64,000 nucleotides of DNA. Source: Polaribacter sp. NJDZ03. GTDB taxonomy: Bacteria > Bacteroidota > Bacteroidia > Flavobacteriales > Flavobacteriaceae. Position numbers and translations under genes: made by a program. Below are positions 26,417 through 35,148 of the stretch, piece after piece (within the stretch, counting starts at the first letter, position 1; each line of letters begins with the position of its first letter). A model generated the notes under the pieces. The model saw nothing but the letters and a program-made list of their open reading frames with translations, did not search any database and was not told where the DNA came from. The stretch is from the NCBI RefSeq assembly GCF_019263805.1, contig NZ_CP079195.1, forward strand, positions 561,501 through 625,500, in the 5' to 3' direction.

Positions 26417-27385
26417 ATGAAAAGAGCATTGGTAATTTCAGGAGGAGGAAGTAAAGGGGCATTTGCAGGCGGAGTTGCGCAATACTTAATGAAAAAAGAG
26501 CATAAAGATTACGATATATTTATAGGCACATCTACGGGGAGTTTAATGGTTTCTCACTTAGCTTTGGGCAAATTAGATGAACTAAAAGATCTTTACACCA
26601 ATGTAAATCAGAAAACTATTTTTAGTAATAATCCTTTTAAAATTAAAAAAGTAGCCGGAGAAAAAGTAGTTAGTATTCGACATTTAAATACTTTTTGGAA
26701 CTTTTTAAACGGAAGAAAAACTTTTGGAGAAAGTAAAAACTTACGAACTTTAATTAAGAAAAAAATTACTAAAGAAATATATCATGAAATTAGAAATAAC
26801 AACAAAGAAGTTGTTGTAACAGTTTCTAATTTAACAGCCAATCAAATTGAATATAAATCTATAAACGATTGCACCTATGACGATTTTTGTGATTGGATTT
26901 GGGGTTCTTGCAATTATGTACCTTTTATGAGTTTGCTAGAAAAAAATAATTGTCAGTATGCAGACGGAGGTTTTGGTTCTTTAGTACCTATTAGAGAAGC
27001 TATTTTAAGAGGAGCCACAGAAATTGATGCTATTATTTTAGAAACAGAAGTTACTCAGTTTAATAAATTACCCGCTACAAACCCATTCTCTTTATTGTTT
27101 GATGTGTTCGATTTTATGTTGGCACATGTAGAAAGACACAATATTACCATTGGTAAATTAGCGGCTACAAATAAAGGAATTAAATTAAATTTATATTATA
27201 CCCCAACTGTTTTAACAACTAATTCTTTAGTTTTTGATCAAACTTTAATGCGTAAATGGTGGAAATCTGGTTATAAATATGCAAAGTCTAAGAGAGAAGA
27301 ATTAATGAGTGAATTTAGACCCGATGTTTTAACTGATCAGGAAATTGAAGAGGGGATAGACGATTTAGAGGACTTAGACTTATAA
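26417..27385 (+). CDS. Patatin-like phospholipase
   Basis: A 322-residue patatin domain protein. SGGGSKGAFAGG is the oxyanion loop, GTSTG with Ser39 is the nucleophile elbow and ADGGFGSLVPI carries the catalytic Asp. The C-terminus is acidic (EEGIDDLEDLDL). It differs from the shorter patatin at 13424-14215. It is directly followed by REP hairpins and the broken RAYT. No nucleotide cyclase or signalling effector module is nearby. Confidence 0.92.
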   Translation: MKRALVISGGGSKGAFAGGVAQYLMKKEHKDYDIFIGTSTGSLMVSHLALGKLDELKDLYTNVNQKTIFSNNPFKIKKVAGEKVVSIRHLNTFWNFLNGRKTFGESKNLRTLIKKKITKEIYHEIRNNNKEVVVTVSNLTANQIEYKSINDCTYDDFCDWIWGSCNYVPFMSLLEKNNCQYADGGFGSLVPIREAILRGATEIDAIILETEVTQFNKLPATNPFSLLFDVFDFMLAHVERHNITIGKLAATNKGIKLNLYYTPTVLTTNSLVFDQTLMRKWWKSGYKYAKSKREELMSEFRPDVLTDQEIEEGIDDLEDLDL

Positions 27386-27443
27386 ATTCATTCGGTTTTT
27401 TTATGCCTTCAGATATAAAGTTTATGATATTTTATTGATTATT

Positions 27444-27582
27444 CGCTAGCGCGAGCGTCTCGCTCGTGAAACAACAAATAAAATACAAAAAGTAATTTAC
27501 AAAAAGCTTATATGAGATATTTGCAATGATTAGTTTTTTAATAAAATAGCTGTGTGTGCACGAGCGGGGCACTCGCGCCAGC
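27444..27582. repeat. REP hairpin pair upstream of the RAYT pseudogene
   Basis: REP1 (27444-27470, plus) is GCTAGCG followed by the hairpin CGAGCG-tct-CGCTCG and GTG. REP2 (27559-27582, minus) reads GCTGGCG, CGAGTG-ccc-CGCTCG, GTG, with one G-T wobble. They face each other as a BIME-type inverted pair about 90 bases apart. The same architecture returns on the other side of the RAYT gene. Confidence 0.8.
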
Positions 27583-27607
27583 AGATAAAAATAATAAACT
27601 TATATAA

Positions 27608-28157
27608 ATGAGCAGAAAATATAAATTTGGAGAAAAATCAGGAGCTTATTTTATCAGTTTTGCTACTGTAAATTGGATTGATGTGTTTACAAGAGACGCT
27701 TATTTTTGGTGCATTATAGCATCTTTAGATTATTGTAGAAAGAATAAAGGAATGGAAATTTATGGATATTGTATTATGCCAAGTCATATCCATTTAATTT
27801 TTCGTTCTGCTTTAAATGATCCTTCAGGTTTAATTAGAGACTTTAAGGGGTTTACTTCAAAAAAAATGCTGAAAATTATTGAAGAAAATCCTCAAGAAAG
27901 CAGAAAAAAAATGGATGCTTTGGATGTTTGAGAGAGCTGGGAGAAAGAATAGTAATATTACTAATAGACAGTTTTGGCAACAACATAATCAGCCAATTGA
28001 AATTTGGTCCTTGAAGGTATTTGAGCAAAAACTAAAATATATTCATAATAACCTTATAGAAACCGGTTTTGTAACTGATGCTATAGACTGAAAATATAGT
28101 AGTGCTAGAAATTATGGCAATAACGATTCCAGTATCTTAGAAATAGATATGAATTAG
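27608..28157 (+). pseudogene. REP-associated tyrosine transposase (RAYT), frameshifted
   Basis: Y1/IS200-like HUH endonuclease that normally moves or processes REP hairpins. The start is MSRKYKFGEKSGAYFISFAT; the HUH motif is PSHIHLIF, followed by LIRDFKGFTSKKM. The frame breaks near 27905-27931; the sequence continues one frame over (QFWQQHNQPIEIW, KLKYIHNNLIETGFV). Y in KYIHNN is the likely catalytic tyrosine. A TGA at 28089-28091 replaces the usual Trp before KYSSARNYG, and the true end is at 28157. Two lesions make it inactive unless recoded. REP hairpins flank it on both sides. Confidence 0.88.
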
Positions 28158-28200
28158 ATTATTAACAAATAAAGTTACATAACGATTGAATTTGTTTTCA

Positions 28201-28450
28201 CGCTAGCGGCAGCGGAGCTGTTGAGTTAAGATCTGTACAAATAATGTTACATAACAACCGAACGCATATTTATGCTAGCGCGAGCGTCGCGCTCGTGACA
28301 CAACAATATAAAAGTCAATAAGAAAGTTATAAAAGGCCTATATATGCTGTTTTTTAATTATTTATTTTTTTGAATAAATAAATATTGTGTAAAAACACGA
28401 GCGGGACGCTCGCGCTAGCGGAGGAGCACTAGCGAGGCACTAGAGTCAAC
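28201..28450. repeat. REP hairpins downstream of the RAYT pseudogene
   Basis: REP3 (28201-28226) is a decayed copy starting CGCTAGCGGCAGCGG. REP4 (28274-28297, plus) is GCTAGCG, hairpin CGAGCG-tcg-CGCTCG, GTG. REP5 (28396-28419, minus) reads GCTAGCG, CGAGCG-tcc-CGCTCG, GTG. REP4 and REP5 form a second inverted pair. A partial copy rich in CTAGCG/CACTAG follows (28421-28443). Apart from the REPs, 28158-28476 holds no gene. Confidence 0.8.
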
Positions 28451-28476
28451 AAATGTAAGGTTCAGTAATTATAGAT

Positions 28477-29952
28477 TTACTTCTTAAATTCCACATACAT
28501 TTCATTAGCAAAAGGTCTTTGCAATTTAGAATTGGTAATTGGTTCTTTTTTAATAGAAACAGGTGTTTTTGCAGAAGGTATTATTCCAAATTTAATATAA
28601 TTTATCGTTCTATTTAATAAAGGCTCTGTTCTGTTTCCTAATACACCTAAATTTATGGTTCCAGAAATTTGACCATAATCTTCCTCAAACGCAACTTCTG
28701 GTGTATAACCATTAGGGTTGTTTTCTCCCTTAGCATTGGTTATTTCTAGCACAATAGGTTGCATAGCATAGGTGTGATTTGTGTTTAAATTAGCACCATT
28801 TCTCTGTAAATTATCAGAATCATATAGAGTTATAGAACCTACTTGTTTACCAACTGTTTTAGTTCCAACTAATTTTACATCAATATATGCACTTAAAGCA
28901 TTTATAACTAATTCTGAAGCAGATGCAGTATCTTCTGTTACAATAAAATAGACAGTAGGAAGATTTAAACTATTTATTAGTTCTTTTGTACTTGAAATGT
29001 TATCTGTAAAATAATCTATAATATTACTAGCATTATTATTTTCCATGACTTTTTTATTCCACATTTGTTTAGAAAAGACAGTTGTGTTAGATTCTGTCGT
29101 AATCATACTTCCCAAATAAGTTGCTGTTTGTACAGAGCCACCACCATTGTAACGTAAATCTATAATTAAATCTGTAACTCCACTTGCTTTAAAAGTAGCA
29201 AAAGCAGCATTTAATTCACTATCATAAGAACTTGCAAATTGATTGTATAATAAATAACCAATTTTTTTAGTTCCTTCCGTAAAAACTTCAACTTTTGCAA
29301 TAGGATTTTCTTGTAATTGAGATTTTGTTAAATTAATAGAATTACCGTTTAATATCGGGTTTCCTCCATTAAAATTGGCTAAATTAATAGTGTAACTAAT
29401 ATTGTCACCAAATAGTAAATTTTGAAGATTTTTGTTTGTAATTTGTGTACCATTAACAGCTTTAAAAACCATACCTCTTAACACCCCTTTAGTATCTGCA
29501 TCTGATCCTGGTACAACGTATCTTACAACACCATAACCATTAGTATTGTTGTCTTTTTCTGAATATAAAACAAATTCCATTCCATTACTTATAATGATTC
29601 CTTGAAAAGAGTTTTCTAAAGCTACATAATCATCCACAATCCAAGAAAAACGGTCGTACCCTTTTTCATTTAGATCATACCCATTTTCTTTTGTGTATAA
29701 TAAATTATCAAATAAATTTTTTGGTGATGAAAAGCCTTCTAAATAACTATTTAATTGATTCTGATTGCTAAAACGTAAATCTGCCAAATCAGGAACATCA
29801 CTTTGCCATAAATAGTAAGCATTTAAACCTCCCAAAATAAAATTTTCAACTTCTAAATCAGTGGGAATACCATCTTCACTTTTATCACAATTAATAAAGA
29901 GTAGGGAAATTATAAAAAAGACAATTACTTTAGGGAATAATTTAAACGTCAT
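28477..29952 (-). CDS. S41 family peptidase lipoprotein
   Basis: A 491-residue envelope protease of the C-terminal-processing/tail-specific family. The N-terminus is a lipoprotein signal (LLFINC, Cys22). An N-terminal helical part is followed by a PDZ-like region around GMVFKAVNGTQITNKNL and the S41 core: LIIDLRYNGGGSVQTATYLGSM, then VTEDTASASELVINAL with the catalytic Ser. It is monocistronic and divergent from the sigma operon. Confidence 0.92.
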   Translation of the reverse strand: MTFKLFPKVIVFFIISLLFINCDKSEDGIPTDLEVENFILGGLNAYYLWQSDVPDLADLRFSNQNQLNSYLEGFSSPKNLFDNLLYTKENGYDLNEKGYDRFSWIVDDYVALENSFQGIIISNGMEFVLYSEKDNNTNGYGVVRYVVPGSDADTKGVLRGMVFKAVNGTQITNKNLQNLLFGDNISYTINLANFNGGNPILNGNSINLTKSQLQENPIAKVEVFTEGTKKIGYLLYNQFASSYDSELNAAFATFKASGVTDLIIDLRYNGGGSVQTATYLGSMITTESNTTVFSKQMWNKKVMENNNASNIIDYFTDNISSTKELINSLNLPTVYFIVTEDTASASELVINALSAYIDVKLVGTKTVGKQVGSITLYDSDNLQRNGANLNTNHTYAMQPIVLEITNAKGENNPNGYTPEVAFEEDYGQISGTINLGVLGNRTEPLLNRTINYIKFGIIPSAKTPVSIKKEPITNSKLQRPFANEMYVEFKK

Positions 29953-30109
29953 GAATTTATGTTTATAGGATACAACGCAATATAAAAAGAAATAGTATTA
30001 TTTTTAAAATATGTTGTAACAAAAGATATTGTGCATCGTCTTAATTATGTAAACCGATAATAACAACATAAAATTAGTATCAGTTTACAAGAAAAATCAA
30101 CCAAACCAA

Positions 30110-30619
30110 ATGAACCAGTCAGACTTTTTAAAAGTTGTTTTACCCTTTAAGGATAAAGTATTCCGTTTAGCAAAAAGACTTTTAGTTTCTACAGAAGAAG
30201 CTGAAGATGCTACACAAGAGCTGATCTTTAAATTATGGAAAAGCAAAGAAAAGATTGCTGAATATAAAAATGTTGAAGCGTTTGCTATGACCATGACAAA
30301 AAACTATTGTTATGATCGTTTAAAAAGTAAACAAGCAAGTAATTTAACATTAATACACAGTAATTATAAAGAAAAAGATACGTCTTTAGATAAGCAAGTA
30401 GAACATAGAGATAGTGTAAACCAAGTACACCAATTGATAGAAAACTTGCCAGAGCAACAAAAAATTATTATTCAATTAAGAGATATTGAGCAATATGATT
30501 TTGATGAAATCTGCAAAATGGTAGACATGAAGCCAACAGCAGTAAGAGTTGCGCTATCTAGAGCGAGAAAAACAATAAGAGAACAATTAATTAAAAAACA
30601 CAACTATGGAGTTAGCTAA
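30110..30619 (+). CDS. ECF-type RNA polymerase sigma factor
   Basis: A 169-residue sigma-70 family protein with region 2 (about 20-85: RLAKRLLVSTEEAEDATQELIFKLW, then NVEAFAMTMTKNYCYDRLKS) and region 4 (about 110-165: LPEQQKIIIQLRDIEQYDFDEICKMVDMKPTAVRVALSRARKTIRE). It overlaps the next gene by 14 bases, the usual sigma/anti-sigma coupling. I infer that it controls the following DUF4252 genes. Confidence 0.95.
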   Translation: MNQSDFLKVVLPFKDKVFRLAKRLLVSTEEAEDATQELIFKLWKSKEKIAEYKNVEAFAMTMTKNYCYDRLKSKQASNLTLIHSNYKEKDTSLDKQVEHRDSVNQVHQLIENLPEQQKIIIQLRDIEQYDFDEICKMVDMKPTAVRVALSRARKTIREQLIKKHNYGVS

Positions 30620-31028
30620 CATAGAAAAATTAGTAGAAAAATACGAAAACGCAGAAACGTCTTTGCAAGAAGAAACAACCTTAAGAAACTATTTTACAGG
30701 AGGGTCTGTTGCACCACATTTGCAAGAATACGAATACATGTTTAACTATTTTGCTACTAGCAAAGATGAAACGTACACAAAAACCATTAAGTTAGAACCT
30801 AAGAAATCTAAAAATAGAAACTTAAAATGGTTGTCTGTTGCAGCATCTGTAGTCTTATTATTTAGTGTATTTATTGGTAAAAATGAATACGAAAGATATC
30901 AAGCTAAAAAACAATTCGATCAAATAAGTAAAGGGTTAATGCTTTTATCATCTAACCTTCAAAAAGGAGAGCAAGCGGTAGCTACCTTATATACTTATGA
31001 AGACACCGTAAAAAAAATATTAAAATAA
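30606..31028 (+). CDS. Membrane anti-sigma factor-like protein
   Basis: A 140-residue protein with a cytoplasmic N-terminal helical part (LVEKYENAETSLQEETTLRNYF), one transmembrane helix around residues 78-92 (WLSVAASVVLLFSVFIG) and a short periplasmic tail. There is no HxxxCxxC zinc motif. Position and topology indicate an anti-sigma factor for the upstream sigma protein. The YF motif after LRNYF is typical of the Bacteroidetes group. Confidence 0.82.
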   Translation: MELANIEKLVEKYENAETSLQEETTLRNYFTGGSVAPHLQEYEYMFNYFATSKDETYTKTIKLEPKKSKNRNLKWLSVAASVVLLFSVFIGKNEYERYQAKKQFDQISKGLMLLSSNLQKGEQAVATLYTYEDTVKKILK

Positions 31029-31068
31029 AAACCAAGTAACAATAGTAAACCAAGTAAACACAGAAATT

Positions 31069-31578
31069 ATGAAAAAAATAGCAATATTAATAGCGTTAGT
31101 AATTGCCCCAATGGTAACAAGCGCACAGTCCTTTTTTGATACTTTAGAGGATATGAACGGAGTAGATATGGTAGTAGTAACCAAAGATGCTTTTGAGTTA
31201 ATCTCTAAATTTAAAAACGTACAAGTAGATGATAATGAAGGAATGAAAGTCTTTCAAATGATTCAAGAGTTAAAAGAGTTTAAAATGTTTTCTACAAAAG
31301 ATACAAACATTGCAAGTAAAATGGAAGCGATGGCAAATGCTGCAATTAAAAAACAGAATTTAACACAGTTAATGCGTATCAAAGACGATAATTCTCATGT
31401 AAAAATTTACGTGCAATCTACACAAAACAAAGATTTTGTTAGTGAAGTATTAATGTTTATTAAAGGAGTTGATAAACAAACAAGTGGACAAGCAGAAGCA
31501 ATCGTAGTTTCTTTAACAGGAAACATAGATATTAATAAAATGTCTGAATTAGCAGATACTTTTTCTAAAAACAAGTAA
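31069..31578 (+). CDS. DUF4252 protein, secreted
   Basis: A 169-residue protein with a signal peptide (MKKIAILIALVIAPMVTSAQS) and a DUF4252 domain with alternating helices and strands. The phrase GNIDINKMSELADTF at the end is typical. It is third in the sigma operon. DUF4252 function is unknown; it is conserved with ECF sigma operons in Bacteroidetes. Confidence 0.88.
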   Translation: MKKIAILIALVIAPMVTSAQSFFDTLEDMNGVDMVVVTKDAFELISKFKNVQVDDNEGMKVFQMIQELKEFKMFSTKDTNIASKMEAMANAAIKKQNLTQLMRIKDDNSHVKIYVQSTQNKDFVSEVLMFIKGVDKQTSGQAEAIVVSLTGNIDINKMSELADTFSKNK

Positions 31579-31690
31579 ATTAATGTCTGTTCGAGTGCTG
31601 TCGATAAATTTATCAGTACTAAAAGGATAAAGATAATTTAAAACAGGACTCAAAAAGAGACTACTCATTAACAAAAACTTAAAATAAATC

Positions 31691-32233
31691 ATGAAAAATA
31701 CAACCAAAATACTTTCTCTTTTATTACTTGTTTTTATGATTACTTCATGTAAAAATGAAAAATCATTACAAGGATATTTAGTAGAGAGTCAAGATAAATC
31801 TGGTTTTATCACCGTAGATATTCCTACAAGTTTTTTACAATTAAAATCAGATGCTGTATCAGACGAAGTTAAAGAAACTTTAAAAAGTATACGAAAAGTA
31901 AACGTAGTTGCTTTGCCAATTAAAGGAAATGAAGCTGCGTATGAAGTGGAGAGATTAAAATTAAAAAGTATTTTTAAAGATAATGAAGATTATAAAACTT
32001 TAATGTCTCTAAAAGCGCAAGGAATGAATGTAAGTCTTTATTATACTGGAGATACAGAATCTATAGATGAAGTAATTGCTTTCGGTTATGGTAATGAAAT
32101 TGGAGTAGGAGTTGCCCGTTTATTAGGTGATAACATGAATCCTGCTAAAATTATAGAGATGATGAACAGCGTTAAATTTGATGGTGATAACATTAATTTA
32201 GAACAATTTAGTGCTATTTTTAAAGGGAAATAG
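31691..32233 (+). CDS. DUF4252 protein, lipoprotein
   Basis: A 180-residue paralogue of the previous protein, but exported as a lipoprotein (MITSC, Cys20). The end VKFDGDNINLEQFSAIF corresponds to the same DUF4252 end. Together they give one periplasmic or secreted and one membrane-anchored partner, likely acting in envelope stress sensing. A strong terminator follows. Confidence 0.87.
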   Translation: MKNTTKILSLLLLVFMITSCKNEKSLQGYLVESQDKSGFITVDIPTSFLQLKSDAVSDEVKETLKSIRKVNVVALPIKGNEAAYEVERLKLKSIFKDNEDYKTLMSLKAQGMNVSLYYTGDTESIDEVIAFGYGNEIGVGVARLLGDNMNPAKIIEMMNSVKFDGDNINLEQFSAIFKGK

Positions 32234-32251
32234 ATTTACAGTATTCAGTAT

Positions 32252-32318
32252 AAAGTTGGCAGTTCTAGTATTCAGAAGTAGTTTATCACTGAATACTAGG
32301 ATTGTCAACTTTTTTTAT
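32252..32318 (+). terminator. Long-stem terminator of the sigma operon
   Basis: A 24 bp arm at 32252-32275 (starting AAAGTTGGCAG) pairs with 32289-32312 (ending GTCAACTTT), with three G-T wobbles. A T-run (32310-32316) follows. The rest of 32234-32586 is AT-rich and carries only degenerate short repeats such as TTTGTGACTTAGTGG. Confidence 0.85.
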
Positions 32319-32556
32319 GTCAAAAAAACTCAGGAATTGAACTTTTTTTTTAATGTAAACAGAATCTGAAAACGGTGAGTAAATAAACCAAAGAGAACGT
32401 AATTTTTTTCGCAGAATTCACAAGAGATTTTAATTTTTAGAGAACTATACGATTTTCTTTGTGACTTAGTGGTTAAGCTTTTATTAGTGTAAACTACACT
32501 GTAAATTGAATGCTATTTTTAACTGCTAATTAACGAATTACGCTCTAATTATTTAT

Positions 32557-32564
32557 TACTTTTG
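32557..32564 (+). promoter_or_regulatory. -7 promoter box of the M1 peptidase gene
   Basis: TACTTTTG matches TAnnTTTG 23 bases before the ATG at 32587. No convincing -33 TTG was seen. Confidence 0.45.
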
Positions 32565-32586
32565 AAACTTTACGAAAATATATTTT

Positions 32587-35028
32587 ATGATGATTAAAAA
32601 AGTGCTGTTTATTGTTTTAGTTTTAGTGAGTTCAATCAGTTTTTCGCAAACTTACACTACTTACAAACCAGAAAGAGATAAAATACACAGTTTAGTACAT
32701 ACCAAATTAAAAGTAGATTTTAATTTTAGCAAGAAACAGTTAAATGGTGAAGCTTGGGTTACCGCAAAACCTCATTTTTATGCAACTAATAAAATTACGT
32801 TAGATGCAAAAGCAATGATTATTGAACAGGTTTCTTTAGATAATCAGAAATTAGACTATAAGTATGACGATGCTAGCATTGTTATAGATTTACCAAAAGA
32901 ATATAAAAAAGACGAAGAATTTACGCTTTATATTAAATACATAGCACGTCCTGAAAAAGTAAAACAAAAAGGTAGTGCGGCAATAACGGATGCAAAAGGT
33001 TTATATTTTATTAATGCAGATGGTTCAGACAAAAACAAACCAACTCAAATCTGGACGCAAGGAGAAACTGAAGCAAGCAGTTGTTGGTTTCCTACGATAG
33101 ACAGTCCGAATCAAAAAACTACACAAGAAATTTATATTACGGTTCCTAAAAAGTTTGTTACACTTTCTAACGGAAAGTTAATAAGCCAAATAGAAAATGG
33201 AACAAACAGAACCGATTATTGGAAAATGGATCAAAAGCATGCTCCTTACTTATTTTTTATGGGAGTAGGAGCGTATGAAATTATTAAAGATTCGTATAAA
33301 AATATTCCTGTAGATTATTATGTAGAAAAAGAATATGCTCCGTATGCAAAAGATATTTTTGGCTTAACTCCAGAAATGATTGGTTTCTTTTCTGATATTT
33401 TAGGAGTAGAATATCCTTGGAATAAATATAGCCAAATTGTAGGAAGAGATTATGTTTCTGGTGCCATGGAAAACACAACAGCTGTAATTCATGGAGAACA
33501 AGCATACCAAACTCCAGGGCAATTAATTGACGAAAATGTGCAAGAAAACACCATTGCACACGAGCTTTTTCATCATTGGTTTGGAGACTTAGTAACCTCA
33601 GAAAGTTGGTCTAATTTAACTTTAAACGAATCTTTTGCAAATTATAGCGAGTATTTATGGAGAGAACATAAATACGGAAAACTAGACGCAGATATGCATT
33701 TGTTTGATGATAGTCAGGCGTATTTAAATGGACAAGATATTGATAAACATTTAGTCCGTTTTAACTATGTAGACAAAGAAGATATGTTCGATTTAGTTAG
33801 CTATAACAAAGGTGGCGCTATTTTACACATGTTACGTAATTACCTAGGTGATGAAGCTTTTTTCTTAGGATTAAAAACCTATTTAAATGAAAATAAATAC
33901 CAAGCTGCAGAAGTACATCAGTTAAGATTGGTTTTTGAAAAAATAACAGGTAAAGACTTAAATTGGTTTTTTAACCAATGGTATTTTGGTGCTGGCCACC
34001 CAAGAATAGATGTTTCTTACGATTACAATACGATTCAGAAAAAAGTAACTGTAAATCTTTTACAAACAAATGTAAATGAATTTAAATTTCCTTTAGCAAT
34101 AGATATTTTTGAAAATGGTAAAAAAATAAGACACAATGTTTTTGTTGAGGGAAATGACGCCTCTTTTACATTTTCTTATACAAAACAACCAACGTTAATT
34201 CAAATAAATGCAGATGGTGTTTTATTATGTGAAATTACAGAAAATAAGGTGTTAAGTGATTATATTTTTCAGTTGAAAAATGCTGAAAATTATCAACACA
34301 GAAGAGAAGCTTTATTAGAAGTAGCTAAAAAACAAGAAGAAAAAGAGGCATTTAATGCGGTGGAAGCTGCAATGAGTGATGCTTCTTATAAAATTAGAAT
34401 ACTTGCTTTACAAAAGATAGATTTAATTAATAAATCTTCTAAAAAAGATGCTATTAATAAAATAATGAAAATTGCCAATTCAGATGAAAAAACATTGGTG
34501 CAAGCAACTGCAATTGAAACTTTAGGTAAATTAACAGATCCAGCATTGAAGTCTATTTTTGAAAAAGGTTTACAAAGTAAATCTTATTCTGTTATAGGAA
34601 AATCTTTGGTTGGCATGTATTATATAGATAAACCAACAGCAATTGCTAAAGCTAAAGAATTACCAGACGAAATTAAAAAGATATTAGCAACGCCTTTAAC
34701 GCGCATTTACATAGAAGAAAACGACGAAATTGAATTACCTTTTATTGCTAAAAGTGTGGTTTCTGGAATGTTTTTATCGGGTGATGATGCTACAAAAAAT
34801 CTTTATCAAAAAGCATTTAAGCAAATCTCTGAAAGTAATAATTCTGAAGCAATTCAGAATTTAGTAGATGATATGGTGGTAAAAGGAAATCAATACAAGT
34901 CTTTTAATTTTGATAAAGTGGTTATTAATTTAATGAAAACCATGATTAATGATCAAAAAGCAAAAAACACGCCAAATAAAGTTAGAAATACAGAAATTAT
35001 AAAAGAATCAATGGCAAAATTACTATAA
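32587..35028 (+). CDS. M1 family metallopeptidase (aminopeptidase N-like)
   Basis: An 813-residue exported zinc aminopeptidase (signal peptide about 1-21, ending SFSQ). The substrate motif GAMEN is in VSGAMENTTAVIHG, the zinc site is HELFHH at H325-H330 with Glu348 in NESFANY (HEXXH-X18-E). A C-terminal HEAT-like helical region (about 560-813) is typical of Bacteroidetes members. It frees N-terminal amino acids from peptides in the periplasm. The gene is convergent with the histidine kinase. Confidence 0.95.
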   Translation: MMIKKVLFIVLVLVSSISFSQTYTTYKPERDKIHSLVHTKLKVDFNFSKKQLNGEAWVTAKPHFYATNKITLDAKAMIIEQVSLDNQKLDYKYDDASIVIDLPKEYKKDEEFTLYIKYIARPEKVKQKGSAAITDAKGLYFINADGSDKNKPTQIWTQGETEASSCWFPTIDSPNQKTTQEIYITVPKKFVTLSNGKLISQIENGTNRTDYWKMDQKHAPYLFFMGVGAYEIIKDSYKNIPVDYYVEKEYAPYAKDIFGLTPEMIGFFSDILGVEYPWNKYSQIVGRDYVSGAMENTTAVIHGEQAYQTPGQLIDENVQENTIAHELFHHWFGDLVTSESWSNLTLNESFANYSEYLWREHKYGKLDADMHLFDDSQAYLNGQDIDKHLVRFNYVDKEDMFDLVSYNKGGAILHMLRNYLGDEAFFLGLKTYLNENKYQAAEVHQLRLVFEKITGKDLNWFFNQWYFGAGHPRIDVSYDYNTIQKKVTVNLLQTNVNEFKFPLAIDIFENGKKIRHNVFVEGNDASFTFSYTKQPTLIQINADGVLLCEITENKVLSDYIFQLKNAENYQHRREALLEVAKKQEEKEAFNAVEAAMSDASYKIRILALQKIDLINKSSKKDAINKIMKIANSDEKTLVQATAIETLGKLTDPALKSIFEKGLQSKSYSVIGKSLVGMYYIDKPTAIAKAKELPDEIKKILATPLTRIYIEENDEIELPFIAKSVVSGMFLSGDDATKNLYQKAFKQISESNNSEAIQNLVDDMVVKGNQYKSFNFDKVVINLMKTMINDQKAKNTPNKVRNTEIIKESMAKLL

Positions 35029-35082
35029 TTTTTTTTTCAATGAAATGATGAGTAATTGAATATCTTCTATTTATACGGACAA

Positions 35083-35127
35083 AAAAGAGGTTTTATTTAT
35101 GTGTTACACATAGATAAAACCTCTTTT
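35083..35127. terminator. Bidirectional terminator between M1 peptidase and kinase genes
   Basis: A 22 bp arm at 35083-35104 (AAAAGAGGTTTTA...GTGT) pairs with 35106-35127 with one G-T wobble. A- and T-runs on both sides let it work in both directions for the two convergent genes. Confidence 0.85.
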
Positions 35128-35148
35128 AATTTTTAGAAAGTAAACCCT

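Noticed and set aside
26417..27385. CBASS-type effector (CapV patatin)
   Set aside because: No CD-NTase, E1/E2-like or JAB gene adjoins; the neighbours are a propeller lipoprotein and a RAYT.
27608..28157. Two separate small genes
   Set aside because: Both frames together give one continuous RAYT sequence including the expected C-terminal region, so it is one broken gene.
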